Of a DNA stretch of 64,000 bases, positions 8,831 through 17,554 are shown piece by piece. Below the pieces are notes generated by a model. That model searched no databases. It was not told where the DNA came from and was given only the letters and a program-made list of their open reading frames with translations. Every line of letters begins with the position of its first letter. The first letter of the stretch is position 1. The translations under genes and the position numbers were made by a program. Source of the stretch: Actinomadura geliboluensis (GTDB taxonomy: Bacteria > Actinomycetota > Actinomycetes > Streptosporangiales > Streptosporangiaceae); the NCBI RefSeq assembly GCF_005889745.1, contig NZ_VCKZ01000002.1, positions 30,166-94,165 on the forward strand. The letters run 5' to 3'.

Positions 8831-9926
8831 CGCCGGCTCCGGCGAACGGTGCGCGCAGGCCGAGCCGCTCCAGCCGGGGCAGCACCTCGTCGCGCAGGAC
8901 GGGCAGGTCGTCGAGGTAGTTCACCATCGCGACGGCCATGCCGGTTAGGCCCGCGTCGCTGAACCGCTTGAACGTCTGCGCGACGTCGTCGGGGTCGCCC
9001 TTGACGAGGAAGGTGCCGCCGCCGCTCAGCATCCGCTCCCGGATGCGGTCGGCGACCTCCGGCGGCATCGACTTCTGGCCCTTGCCGAAGATGGTGCGCC
9101 TGACCTCCTCGGCGGCCTCCCAATCGCCCTTCTCATGGACGATGTGGTGGTAGTACTCCTCGGTCTCCTGCCGGGTCTTGCGGCAGATCAGATGGCCGCT
9201 GCCGTACAGGGGCACGGGGCGCCCGGCGTCGGCGCGGATGGCGGTGATCTGCCCGGCGAGGTCGTCGGCCGTCAGGATCGGCATGAACAGGGAGTCGGCG
9301 TGCCGGACGGCGAACCGGCGGCCCGCCGGAGACGAGCCCGCGCTGATCAGCATGGGGCGCCCGCCGCCGAACGGGGCGGGCCGGGCGCACACCCCGTTGA
9401 GGTCGAAGAACCGGCCGTGGTGGTCGAACGGCTCGGGCTCCTCCCAGAGGCGCTTGAGCAGCGTCGTCCACTCCTCGGTGTAGGCGTAGCGCTCGTCGTG
9501 GTCGCGCATCTCGACGCCGAACATCCGGAAGTCGGGTGCCGCCGACCCCGACACGATGTTCAGGCCGAACCGGCCCCCGCCGATGTGGTCGCAGGTCATG
9601 GCCTGCTTGGCGACGTACAGGGGGTGGACGAACGGGGTGTGCACGGTGGCGAACACCGTGATCCGCTCGGTCGAGGCGAGGATCCCGGCGGCCCAGGACA
9701 TGGCCTCGTAGGAGTGGCCGTCGGTCGGCGACGCACCCTTCAGCATCCCCCACTGGGCGAGCGGCAGGATGAACTCCAGCCCGGCCTCGTCGGCGAGGCG
9801 CGCGATGGCGGCGTTGTTGTTCCAGGTGGCGTCCCAGCGCTTCTCGGAGGTCGTCTTGGTGAGGCCGCCCCAGACGTTCGGCGCGAACACGCCGAGCTGG
9901 AAGGTGTTGTCGCTTATGGTGCGCAT
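8820..9926 (-). CDS. LLM-class flavin-dependent monooxygenase (RutA/SfnG-like)
   Basis: 368 residues from MRTISDNTFQLG. GGGAGA lies 6 nt before this ATG; an alternative ATG at 9950 overlaps the TetR stop but lacks a ribosome site. The sequence is a bacterial luciferase-like TIM barrel: FAPNVWGGLTKT, ITVFATVHTPFVHP, the flavin/phosphate region CDHIGGGRFGLNIVSG and RPMLISAGSSPAGRRFA. Relatives oxidise small N- or S-heterocycles, sulfones or nitrilotriacetate using reduced FMN from a separate reductase, here the next gene. The substrate cannot be told from sequence. Expression probably depends on the TetR gene in front. Confidence 0.9.
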   Translation of the reverse strand: MRTISDNTFQLGVFAPNVWGGLTKTTSEKRWDATWNNNAAIARLADEAGLEFILPLAQWGMLKGASPTDGHSYEAMSWAAGILASTERITVFATVHTPFVHPLYVAKQAMTCDHIGGGRFGLNIVSGSAAPDFRMFGVEMRDHDERYAYTEEWTTLLKRLWEEPEPFDHHGRFFDLNGVCARPAPFGGGRPMLISAGSSPAGRRFAVRHADSLFMPILTADDLAGQITAIRADAGRPVPLYGSGHLICRKTRQETEEYYHHIVHEKGDWEAAEEVRRTIFGKGQKSMPPEVADRIRERMLSGGGTFLVKGDPDDVAQTFKRFSDAGLTGMAVAMVNYLDDLPVLRDEVLPRLERLGLRAPFAGAGDER

Positions 9927-9946
9927 TGGGGGTTCTCCCATCGTGG

Positions 9947-10720
9947 TCATGGACGGACGGCCCGCACGAAGGACTCGGCGAGTTCTCGTGCGGTGGTTCT
10001 TCGCTGGTCCGCGCTGGGCCGCTCCCCGGCGGCGGCCCTGGACAGCGCCTCGGCGGTGATCGGCCCCCCGAAGACCGACACGAGCAGGCGGTGGGGCAGG
10101 GGCCGGACCACGCCGCGGCGCACATGAACGTCCAGCCACCGCGCGATGAGCCCGACGCCCTTGACCACGTACGTCTCGCGGACGTAGCGCGCCAGCGGGC
10201 TGTGCGGGCTCGCCAGCGCCTCCGCCGCCATCGCGGCGATCGCCGGGGTCTCGTGGAGGGAGTCGAGGATGACGAGGTAGAGCGCCTGCGCGTCGGCGGC
10301 GAGGTCGTCCGAGGGGCGCGACAGCACGGCGGCCATCCGGTCCATGGGGCTGTACCGCGCGAAGACGGCGATCAGCAGCTTGTCGCGGCCGCCGATCTGC
10401 GCGTGGATCGCCTGGACGCTGCACTGCGCGGCCGCGGCCACGTCCTCCAGCGTCATGCCGCCGACCCCGCGCAGGGCGATGAGCTCGGCGGCGGCGGCGA
10501 CCGCCCGGTCGGCGACGCGCTGCTGCGGCGCCTCCGCGACGCCGAGTTCGGCGAGCGCGGCGTCGAGCCGCCGGCGGCTGCCGATCTGGCGCAGCAGCGT
10601 CGACCGGGACACCCCGTGCAGCGCCGCGAGCTCCTCCAGGCCGAGCGCGCTCAACGGGCCCGCGCCGGCCTCCTCTGCCCTGGCCAGCAGCTGCCGGGCG
10701 ACATCCTCAACCGAAGCCAT
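9947..10720 (-). CDS. TetR-family regulator with two apparent HTH units
   Basis: 257 residues, about 60 more than a usual TetR. Residues ~25-60 read ALGLEELAALHGVSRSTLL, then RQIGSRRRLDAAL, which fits a TetR HTH. Residues ~70-120 hold a second TetR_N-like unit (VAAAAELIALRGVGG, MTLEDVAAAAQCSVQAIHAQ, IGGRDKLLIAVF). The rest is an all-helical ligand domain. The stop overlaps an ATG of the oxygenase frame (ATGA), so it is the first gene of an operon with the two-component monooxygenase and probably controls it. The start lies in an AT-rich promoter with an inverted repeat. Two HTH units in one chain is unusual; it is my reading of the sequence. Confidence 0.82.
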   Translation of the reverse strand: MASVEDVARQLLARAEEAGAGPLSALGLEELAALHGVSRSTLLRQIGSRRRLDAALAELGVAEAPQQRVADRAVAAAAELIALRGVGGMTLEDVAAAAQCSVQAIHAQIGGRDKLLIAVFARYSPMDRMAAVLSRPSDDLAADAQALYLVILDSLHETPAIAAMAAEALASPHSPLARYVRETYVVKGVGLIARWLDVHVRRGVVRPLPHRLLVSVFGGPITAEALSRAAAGERPSADQRRTTARELAESFVRAVRP

Positions 10721-10763
10721 GACACTGATACTAGATATTGAATCAACATAAAATCAAGTGTCA
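10720..10763 (-). promoter_or_regulatory. AT-rich promoter with inverted repeat before TetR-monooxygenase operon
   Basis: TGACACT (10720-10726) and AGTGTCA (10757-10763) flank a strikingly AT-rich 30 nt containing TTGAATCAA. The repeat spans the TetR start codon and the stop of the upstream LAL gene. An autoregulatory operator is likely but unproven. Confidence 0.5.
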
Positions 10764-13523
10764 GTTGTCGGCGGTTCCCCCGAGATCGAGCCGGGACAGC
10801 TCCGCGCGGGACGCCACGCCGAGCTTCGGATACGCCTTGTACAGGTGATAGCCGATGGTCCGCGGGCTCAGGGCGAGCCGCACGCCGATCTCCCGGTTGC
10901 TCAGCCCGCTTCCCGCCAGCCGGACGATCTGCAGCTCCTGCGGGGTGAGCCGGTCGAGCGGGCCGCAGGCGTGCCCGGCCGCGGCCTGCCCCTCGCCCGC
11001 GGCGCGCAGCTCCGCGCGGGCGCGGTCCGCCCACGGCCGGGCGCCGAGCCGGTCGAAGATCTCCGCGGCGGAGCGCAGCCGCCGCCGGGCGTCCGCGCGG
11101 CGCCGGGCGCGGCGTAGCCACTCGCCGTAGAGCAGTTCCGTCCGGGCGCGCTCGAACGACCGGCCGCCGCGCAGATGCGCCCGCAGCGCCCGCTCGTAGA
11201 GCCGCTCGCTCTCCTCGCCCGAGGCGAGCATCGCCCGGCAGCGCAGCGCGACCGCCTCCGCCCACGGCTGCGGGGTCTGCGCGGCCCACACCCGGACGCT
11301 CTCCGCCGCCGCGTGCGCGAAGTCGTCCCAGCCGGCCCGCACCGCCGCCTCCAGCAGGTCCGGCAGGCGGTGCATGACCATGACGGTGCGCGCCGCCGGG
11401 CCGAACACGCCGAACTCCGCCGCGCGGCGCAGCGCCGCCTCCGGCCTGCCGAGCGCGAGGTCGAGCAGGTTCAGCGAGACGCACCGCAGGCCGTTCGCGG
11501 CGGTGTCGCGCGTGGACCCGATCTCCTCGGCCAGGACGAGGCACCGCTCCTCGTCGCCCTCGACGGCGGCGATGTACATCATCACGCCGAGCTGGAGGGC
11601 CGCGTACTGCCGCTGCCCGGTCTGGCGGGCGACGCGCAGCCCCTCCCTGGCGCTGGCCAGCGCATCGGCGTGCATCCCGAGGAACATCTGGGAGCGGGCC
11701 AGCAGCGCGAGCGCGAGCGGCAGCAGCCCGTCCGCGCGCCGGGCACGGCATTCGCGCTCGATCGCCGCGGCCCGCGCGTACGACGCGGTGTCGTCGCCGA
11801 CCACCAGGTCCCAGATGGCGAGCCTGGCGCGGTCCTGGAGCGCCTGCACCCGGGTGCTGTCGCGCGAGCCCCCGATCAGCTCGCGCAGCCAGGACAGGTC
11901 CGTCGGCGACTCCTCGGCGGCCAGCCGTCCCATCCCCGTCAGCGCCCGGACCAGCGGGGACGGCCCGCCTGCGACGTCCAGGTCCGACACGCGCTGGGCC
12001 GTGCTGGCCATCGCGGCGTAGTCGCCGCCCGTCCACGCGGGGATGAGCGCCTCGAAGTACAGCGCGACGGCGGCGTCGGGGGAGTGGCCGGCGACGGCGT
12101 CGGCCGCGCCGGTGAGCAGCCGGTGCGCGCTCTCCGGATACCCCTCGGCCATCGCGACCATGGCGCGGGTGCGAGCCAGCCCCGCCAGCGCCGTGGGGTC
12201 GGCGGCGTCCGGCTCGGCCTCGGCCGCGAGCGTGGTGGCGCGGGCGAACTGCCCGGCGTCCGCCGCCGCGGACGCCGCCGCGGCCAGCCGCCGCGCGGAC
12301 TCGCCCGGGTCGGGGGAGAAGCGCGCCGCGCGCTCGTACAGGGCCGACACCTCGGCGTACCCGCCCTCCGCCCGCACGTGCTCGGCGCCGAGCTCCAGCG
12401 CCGCCGCCGTCTCCTCGTCCGGACGGGTGGTGCCCGCGGCCAGGTGCCAGGAGCGGCGGTCCACGTCCGCGGGCCGCCCGCGCAGGGCGTCGGCGAGCGC
12501 GCGATGCACCGCCAGCCGCCGCGCCATCGGCGCCTGCCGGTAGGCGGCGACGCGGGCGAGCGGGTGGCGGAAGGCGATCCGCCCGTCCGACGCGTCGACC
12601 AGCCCGGCCGCCTCGGCGGTGTCCACGTCCGCGATCCCGGCCCCGAGTTCGTCGGCCGCGCGCAGCACGACGTCGAGGGCGCCGGTGTCGTCGGCGGCCG
12701 CGACAAGCAGCAGCGTCCGGGACCGGGCTGGCAGCCGCGCGATCGGGTCGCGGAAGGCGCGCAGGACGCGGTCCGGCACCGGGCCCGGCGCGACGCCGAG
12801 GTGGCGGATCGGCAGCTCGTCGGCGCACTGCTCTGGTGTCAGCAGCGCGGGCAGCTCGCGCAGCGCCAGCGGGTTGCCGCGCGCCTCGTCGAGCAGCCGC
12901 TCCCGGGCCCGGGGTGCGAGGCCGGGGGAATGGCGCGCCAGCAGCCTCGCGGCGGACGCGTCGTCCAGGCCGCCGAGCCGGAGCTCGGGCAGGCCCTCGG
13001 CGGGGAAGGCGTTGTAGTCCTCGCGGGCGGCGAACACGAGTGCCACGCCCTCGGCGCCGAGGCGGCGGGCGACGAACTGGAGCACGGCGGACGAGCCGGG
13101 GTCGAGCCACTGCGCGTCGTCCACCAGGCAGACGAGGGGGCGCGGCTTCGCGAGCCCCGCCAGCATGGACAGGACGGCCGATCCGACGCGGAGCCGATCC
13201 TCCTCGGCGGACTGCTCCAGGCCGAGAGCGCCGCGCAACGCCCTAGCCTGCCGGGAGGGCATGTCCGTGATGGCGTCGAGGGTTCCGCGCAGCAGCAGGT
13301 GGAGCCCGGCGAACGGCAGGTCCGCCTCCGACTCGAACCCCGCCCCGCGCAGCACCCGCATGCTGCCGCCCGCCCGGTCGGCGGTCTGGTCGAGCAGCGC
13401 CGTCTTGCCGATGCCGATGTCGCCGCGCAGGACCAGCGCCCCGCTGCCGCCCCCGCGCGCCCGCGCGAGCAGCCGCTCGATCACCGACTGCTCCGCGGTC
13501 CGTCCGACGAGCCGTCCGCCCAT
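10761..13523 (-). CDS. LAL-type (large ATP-binding) LuxR transcriptional activator
   Basis: 920 residues from MGGRLVGRTAEQ, the usual LAL length. N-terminal AAA/STAND ATPase: Walker A LRGDIGIGKTALL (~residues 30-42), Walker B LVCLVDDAQWLD (~130). The middle 500 residues are TPR-like helices. The C-terminus is a LuxR HTH (LTPQELQIVRLAGSGL, NREIGVRLALSPRTIGYHL). LAL proteins usually activate neighbouring catabolic or biosynthetic genes on ligand and ATP binding. The gene is divergent from the decarboxylase-aldehyde dehydrogenase pair, and both starts, plus two more in the cluster, carry the same long promoter element, making this the obvious candidate activator. The -10-like box ends about 5 nt before the ATG, so the mRNA may be leaderless. 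Confidence 0.92.
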   Translation of the reverse strand: MGGRLVGRTAEQSVIERLLARARGGGSGALVLRGDIGIGKTALLDQTADRAGGSMRVLRGAGFESEADLPFAGLHLLLRGTLDAITDMPSRQARALRGALGLEQSAEEDRLRVGSAVLSMLAGLAKPRPLVCLVDDAQWLDPGSSAVLQFVARRLGAEGVALVFAAREDYNAFPAEGLPELRLGGLDDASAARLLARHSPGLAPRARERLLDEARGNPLALRELPALLTPEQCADELPIRHLGVAPGPVPDRVLRAFRDPIARLPARSRTLLLVAAADDTGALDVVLRAADELGAGIADVDTAEAAGLVDASDGRIAFRHPLARVAAYRQAPMARRLAVHRALADALRGRPADVDRRSWHLAAGTTRPDEETAAALELGAEHVRAEGGYAEVSALYERAARFSPDPGESARRLAAAASAAADAGQFARATTLAAEAEPDAADPTALAGLARTRAMVAMAEGYPESAHRLLTGAADAVAGHSPDAAVALYFEALIPAWTGGDYAAMASTAQRVSDLDVAGGPSPLVRALTGMGRLAAEESPTDLSWLRELIGGSRDSTRVQALQDRARLAIWDLVVGDDTASYARAAAIERECRARRADGLLPLALALLARSQMFLGMHADALASAREGLRVARQTGQRQYAALQLGVMMYIAAVEGDEERCLVLAEEIGSTRDTAANGLRCVSLNLLDLALGRPEAALRRAAEFGVFGPAARTVMVMHRLPDLLEAAVRAGWDDFAHAAAESVRVWAAQTPQPWAEAVALRCRAMLASGEESERLYERALRAHLRGGRSFERARTELLYGEWLRRARRRADARRRLRSAAEIFDRLGARPWADRARAELRAAGEGQAAAGHACGPLDRLTPQELQIVRLAGSGLSNREIGVRLALSPRTIGYHLYKAYPKLGVASRAELSRLDLGGTADN

Positions 13524-13527
13524 CCGA

Positions 13528-13575
13528 CGATCGTACGCAGGGGGCCCGCCGAGCGAATCTGTCGGACGACTGGTC
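13528..13575 (-). promoter_or_regulatory. Cluster-specific promoter element, LAL gene
   Basis: Read toward the LAL gene, GACCAGTCG and CGACAGATTCGC (2 nt apart) are followed, 23 nt after GACAG, by TACGATCG. The same layout occurs before three other genes here (13622, 16901, 20257). It is probably an activator site overlapping the -35 plus a -10 box. Confidence 0.6.
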
Positions 13576-13621
13576 CGCGGGCGGGCGGACGGGGCGGACG
13601 GGGCGGCAAACCGTCCCACAA

Positions 13622-13670
13622 GACCGGTCGCGTGACAGATTCGCAGGTCGACGGTCCGGGATTAGCGTCG
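13622..13670 (+). promoter_or_regulatory. Cluster-specific promoter element, decarboxylase/ALDH genes
   Basis: GACCGGTCG and TGACAGATTCGC (2 nt apart), then 24 nt, then TAGCGTCG, ending 28 nt before the ATG at 13699. It is the mirror image of the LAL-side copy across the divergent intergenic region. Confidence 0.6.
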
Positions 13671-13698
13671 GCCGGGGGCACTTCTACCGAAGGAGTTC

Positions 13699-14379
13699 AT
13701 GATCGTGAAGCTCGCGGCGCAGGACAAGATCACCGCTCTGGACGCCGATTTCGGCGCCATGGCCGTGAAGCGGGGGCGGTACGCGTGGGGGCTGCCGGAC
13801 CTGACGATGAGGGAGAAGGCGATCGTCTTCGTGGCGGCCGACCTGTGCTCCCGCGGTCTCCAGTTCCCGTTGCAGGCGCACGTGACGATGGCGCTGTCGA
13901 ACGGCGTGGAACTGGAGGTGATCCGCGAGGCCGTCCGCCATCTGGCACCATACGCCGGGTATCCCACGGCGGCCGAGGCGCTGATGCGCCTGCGCGAGAT
14001 CGAGGCGGCGACCGGCGGGGCGGGCGCCGATGCGGGCGGCGCGGACGCGGCCGACGCGGCGCCGGTCAAGGTACCGGACAACTATCTGCGGGACGCGGAG
14101 GCGCTGGACGAGCACTTCGCCGCGTTCCTGCGGGAGCAGTTCGAGGAGCGATGGGGGAGGCCGACCCTGACGATGGCCGAGCGTGCGCTGTGCACCATCG
14201 CCACCGACGTGCTGAACGGGGAGCTGGAGGTCCTGTTCCGCGAGCACGTCCGGCTCGCGCTGGACGGCGGGGCGGGCGAGGAGAAGATCCGCGCGGTGCT
14301 GCTGCTGGTCGCCGAGTTCGGCGTGGCCAAGGCCAGGCGCGCGTTCGCCGCGCTGCGGGACATCCTGGCCGATGCGTGA
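13699..14379 (+). CDS. Carboxymuconolactone decarboxylase-like protein, two domains
   Basis: 226 residues; AAGGAG sits 5 nt before the ATG. Two AhpD/CMD-like all-helical units are present: residues ~30-95 (LTMREKAIVFVAADLC, HVTMALSNGVELEVIREAV) and ~140-220 (LTMAERALCTIATDVL, HVRLALDGGAGEEKIRAVL). They are joined by an Ala/Gly/Asp-rich linker. Neither unit has the CxxC pair of peroxidase-type AhpD, so a ring-opening or decarboxylase-like role fits better. The aldehyde dehydrogenase follows 34 nt later in the same transcript. Family is clear; substrate is unknown. Confidence 0.85.
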   Translation: MIVKLAAQDKITALDADFGAMAVKRGRYAWGLPDLTMREKAIVFVAADLCSRGLQFPLQAHVTMALSNGVELEVIREAVRHLAPYAGYPTAAEALMRLREIEAATGGAGADAGGADAADAAPVKVPDNYLRDAEALDEHFAAFLREQFEERWGRPTLTMAERALCTIATDVLNGELEVLFREHVRLALDGGAGEEKIRAVLLLVAEFGVAKARRAFAALRDILADA

Positions 14380-14413
14380 AGCGGCCTCGCCCATTCAGAT
14401 CAAGGAGGACGCC

Positions 14414-15901
14414 ATGACGATCACGGCCGAGAACCGGGCCCGGCTCCTGGAGCCCGCGGCGTGGCGGGGGAAGATCTACGTTGGCGGCGGCTGGTGCGAG
14501 GGCGGCGGCGCCGACCTGCCCGTCCTCGACAAGTCGAGCGGCGACACCCTCGCCGAGGTCGGGACGGGCACCCCCGCCGACGTGGCGCGGGCGACGGCGG
14601 CGGCGAACGAGGCGCAGCCGCGCTGGGCGGGCATGCCCGCCGCGCGGCGGCGGGAGGTGTTCATCCGCGCCGCCGGGCTGGTCACCGAGCACCATGAGGA
14701 GCTGGCGGACTGGCTGCTGCGCGAGACCGGCGGCATCCGGCCCAAGGTGGAGTTCGAGCTGTTCAAGAGCCGCGAGAACCTGCTGCACGCCGCCGCGACG
14801 ACAACCCGCCCGGTCGGCGAGGTCCTGCCCGCCGCGCCGGGTGTGCTGAGCATCGGCCGCCGCGTCCCGCGCGGCGTCGTCGGCATCATCACGCCGTGGA
14901 ACTTCCCGTTCGTGCTGGCGCTGCGGACGCTGGCCCCGGCCCTCGCCGCCGGGAACGCCGCCGTGCTGAAGCCGAACCCGCACACGCCCGTCACGGGCGG
15001 TGTCCTGCTCGCCAAGCTGTTCGAGGAGGCGGGGCTGCCGCCCGGCGTCCTGCAGGTGGTGCCCGGTGACGGCGATGTGGGCCAGGCGATTGTGACCGAC
15101 CCCGGCACCGCGTTGATCTCCTTCACCGGCTCCACCCCGACGGGACGCAGGGTCGCCGAGGCCGCCGCCCCGCTGCTGAAGAAGTGCGTGCTCGAACTCG
15201 GCGGCAACAACGCCTACATCGTGCTGGACGACGCCGACGTCGACGCGGCCGCGTCCGCCGGGGCGTTCGCCGCGTTCATGCACCAGGGGCAGGTCTGCAT
15301 GACGGCGGGCAAGCACATTGTGCACCGTTCGGTCGCCGAGGAGTACGCCGGAAAGCTCGCCGCCCGCGCGCGGAGCCTGCGGGTCGGGGACCCGGCGCGC
15401 GAGGAGGGGGTGAACCTCGGCCCGATCGTCAATCAGGTGCAGATCGACCGCGTCCAGCGCATCGTGGACGAGAGCGTCGCCGCCGGCGCGGCCCTGCTCA
15501 CCGGCGGCGGGCACGAGGGCCCGTTCTTCGAACCGACCGTGCTGGGCCAGGTCACCGCCGCGATGCCCGCGTACGGCGAGGAGATCTTCGGGCCGGTCGC
15601 GCCCGTGATCGCGGTCGACTCCGACGAGGAGGCGATCGCCCTGGCCAACGAGGGCGAGTACGGGCTGACGGCCGCCGTCCGCAGCGGCTCGGAGTCCCGT
15701 GGCGCCGCCGTCGCCGACCGGCTGCGCAGCGGCGTGGTGCATGTCAACGACCAGACGATCGCGTACGAGGTGTGGGCGCCGTTCGGCGGGATGGGCGCCT
15801 CGGGCAACGGCGACGCCTTCGGCGGCCCGGCCGACGCCGACGCGTTCACCGAATGGCAGTGGATCACCCGCCGGTCCGAGCAGCTGACCCACTCGTTCTG
15901 A
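14414..15901 (+). CDS. Aldehyde dehydrogenase (benzaldehyde/vanillin dehydrogenase-like)
   Basis: 495 residues from MTITAENRARLLEP; AAGGAGGAC lies just before this ATG, whereas the open frame begins 14 codons earlier inside the previous gene's end. Full-length NAD(P)-dependent ALDH: cofactor segment GIITPWNFPFVLALRTLAPA, SFTGSTPTGRR, catalytic Glu in VLELGGNN, catalytic Cys in GQVCMTAGKH, and EEIFGPVAPVI near the C-terminus. It oxidises an aldehyde, probably aromatic, to the acid. It is co-transcribed with the decarboxylase-like gene under the shared cluster promoter and ends in a strong terminator. Confidence 0.93.
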   Translation: MTITAENRARLLEPAAWRGKIYVGGGWCEGGGADLPVLDKSSGDTLAEVGTGTPADVARATAAANEAQPRWAGMPAARRREVFIRAAGLVTEHHEELADWLLRETGGIRPKVEFELFKSRENLLHAAATTTRPVGEVLPAAPGVLSIGRRVPRGVVGIITPWNFPFVLALRTLAPALAAGNAAVLKPNPHTPVTGGVLLAKLFEEAGLPPGVLQVVPGDGDVGQAIVTDPGTALISFTGSTPTGRRVAEAAAPLLKKCVLELGGNNAYIVLDDADVDAAASAGAFAAFMHQGQVCMTAGKHIVHRSVAEEYAGKLAARARSLRVGDPAREEGVNLGPIVNQVQIDRVQRIVDESVAAGAALLTGGGHEGPFFEPTVLGQVTAAMPAYGEEIFGPVAPVIAVDSDEEAIALANEGEYGLTAAVRSGSESRGAAVADRLRSGVVHVNDQTIAYEVWAPFGGMGASGNGDAFGGPADADAFTEWQWITRRSEQLTHSF

Positions 15902-15943
15902 TCGGCTCCTTCTGATCGGCTCATGCTGACCGACGCCTGAGCC

Positions 15944-15983
15944 GACAGGGCGGAGGACACGGACCGGTGTCCTCCGCCCTGTC
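15944..15983. terminator. Strong hairpin between convergent ALDH and SDR genes
   Basis: 17-bp stem (core ACAGGGCGGAGGACAC) with a 6-nt loop, 42 nt after the ALDH stop and 23 nt from the SDR stop. A bidirectional terminator is likely. Confidence 0.85.
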
Positions 15984-16006
15984 CCCTCCGGCGGCGCACT
16001 CCCTTG

Positions 16007-16870
16007 TCAGGCCGGGGGCTGCGCTTTGGTCGGCAGTCCGAAGAGCTTGGCGCGGACCGTGTCGAAGGCGCGGTCGGGCAGCCAGCGCGCCATGAACGCC
16101 AGTTTCCGGGAGTCCTTGCCCGCCAGATACCGGGTGGACGGCCTGGCGCTTGTGAGCGCCCGCTGCACGACGCGGGCGACGACGTCGGGATCGCTGCCCG
16201 CCTGCTCGCTGGAATGGGCCTTCGCCACCATGGACCGCAGGCTCTTCTCGTATCTCGCGCGGTGCTCGTCGCCCATGAGCGCCAGCGCCCGCTCCGCCTG
16301 CTCCTGCACCTTGTGGGAGGCCGTCGTGCGGATCGTGGCGGGTTCGATCAGTACCACCTGGATCCCGTCCGCGCGCAGCTCCATGCGCAGCGCCTCGGTG
16401 ATGGACGCGAGCGCCCACTTGGACGAGGTCAGCGGCGCCCCGAACGGGATGGTCAGCCGGTCGCCGACCGTCCCGATGTTGATGATGCGCCCGCGCGAGC
16501 GGCGCAGCGACGGCAGGAACTCCTGGATCATGGCGAGCTGCCCGAACACGTTGACCTCGAACTGCCACCGCAGCTCGTCCAGCGGGATCGCCTCCATCGG
16601 CCAGGCGGTGCCGATGCCGGCGTTGTTCACCAGCCCGGCCAGCGGCAGGCCGGACTCGCCGACCCTGGCCGCGGCCGCCTGCACGTCGGCCTCGGCGGTG
16701 ACCTCGAGGATCAGGGGGGTCAGGGTCCCGTTCGCGGCGCCGACCAGCGCGTCCCCGTCGGGCTCCTTCCGCACCCCCGCGAAGACGTGGTAGCCGGCCC
16801 CCGCGAGCCGGAGAGCGGTGGCACGGCCGATACCGCTCGACGCGCCGGTGACCACAACGGCTTCGCTCAT
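16007..16870 (-). CDS. Short-chain dehydrogenase/reductase-like protein lacking catalytic Tyr
   Basis: 287 residues; GGAGGACATCC precedes the ATG. The Rossmann fold is intact: cofactor motif VVTGASSGIGRATALRL, LVNNAGIGTAW, VNVFGQLAMIQEF. At the active site the usual YxxxK reads LTSSK (Tyr to Leu), and the Ser motif (NISS) reads NIGT. The rest follows classical SDRs (EALRMELRADGIQVVLIEP). It may bind NAD(P) yet not perform normal hydride transfer, or it may be decaying. The promoter carries the cluster element shared with the LAL and ALDH genes, so it belongs to the pathway. Confidence 0.88.
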   Translation of the reverse strand: MSEAVVVTGASSGIGRATALRLAGAGYHVFAGVRKEPDGDALVGAANGTLTPLILEVTAEADVQAAAARVGESGLPLAGLVNNAGIGTAWPMEAIPLDELRWQFEVNVFGQLAMIQEFLPSLRRSRGRIINIGTVGDRLTIPFGAPLTSSKWALASITEALRMELRADGIQVVLIEPATIRTTASHKVQEQAERALALMGDEHRARYEKSLRSMVAKAHSSEQAGSDPDVVARVVQRALTSARPSTRYLAGKDSRKLAFMARWLPDRAFDTVRAKLFGLPTKAQPPA

Positions 16871-16900
16871 GGATGTCCTCCGTAGACTCGATGGCCGTTA

Positions 16901-16944
16901 CGACGCTAGGACGGGTCGGCCGGGCACGCATCTGTCATGCGACC
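16901..16944 (-). promoter_or_regulatory. Cluster-specific promoter element, SDR gene
   Basis: Toward the SDR gene: GGTCGCATGACAGATGC, 23 nt after TGACAG, then TAGCGTCG, about 30 nt before the ATG. Same spacing and orientation as the other cluster copies, with a less complete outer half. Confidence 0.55.
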
Positions 16945-16953
16945 TGCCCCGGG

Positions 16954-17480
16954 TCAGCGATCGACCAGTCGGCTGAACCGGTAGATCATTCTCCGGTTCA
17001 CCGGAGGGAGCGCCGGGAGCGGCAGGACCCGGTCGCGGCCGTGCCCTTCCACGCGGTGCGCTCGGTGGCGAGCCTGTTGAGCAGCTCGGTCGTGCCGACG
17101 GCGTCCTTGACCCTGTGCTGGATCTTGGTGTTGGACTCCTAAGGGTGGCGATGTTGCGGTCGCGGTCGCCGGAGAAGATCCGGATCTGGCGGGCGTGGTT
17201 GTCGCCTCGGCCGGCCGCTCGCCGACCCCGATCTGCCGGAGCATCTCTAGCGACCGGGGCGGCGTGCCCACAGCGCGCGAGTAGTTCCCGCCCTCCTCGG
17301 CGCGGTCGATCAGGCAGCAGTCGACGCCGGCGAGATCGGGCCGAGCAGCGGGCCTGGGCCTGGACGTCGCCGAGCGGGTCCAGGAAGTACCGGACCAGCC
17401 GCGCGCCGAGCCGCGCCCGGGCGTCGCTCGGGCCCCGTCTGCGTCCCGCCTTCGGCATCGCCCCGCCCCTCGCACGACCA
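16954..17480 (-). pseudogene. Decayed FAD-dependent aromatic hydroxylase
   Basis: A reverse-strand stretch reads LAGVDCCLIDRAEEGGNYSR, then AVGTPPRSLEMLRQIGVGE, matching the N-terminal region of FAD aromatic-ring monooxygenases (LIDR..YSRAVG..RTLEML). The GxGxxG dinucleotide site before it is scrambled, and the frame breaks after it. Further downstream, a different frame reads NTKIQHRVKDAVGTTEL and NRLATERTAW, which I cannot place. Short frames and no start support a pseudogene next to the Rieske gene. Confidence 0.55.
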
Positions 17481-17554
17481 CTCTGATTCCTCGGTTGAAG
17501 AGTTTTTGTTCCTCATGCGGGAAATTAGGCGGCCAACCCACTGGGCGGCCCGAA

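Noticed and set aside
11175..14417. 1080-codon forward frame opposite the LAL regulator
   Set aside because: Antisense shadow of the LAL gene continuing out of frame through the decarboxylase gene.
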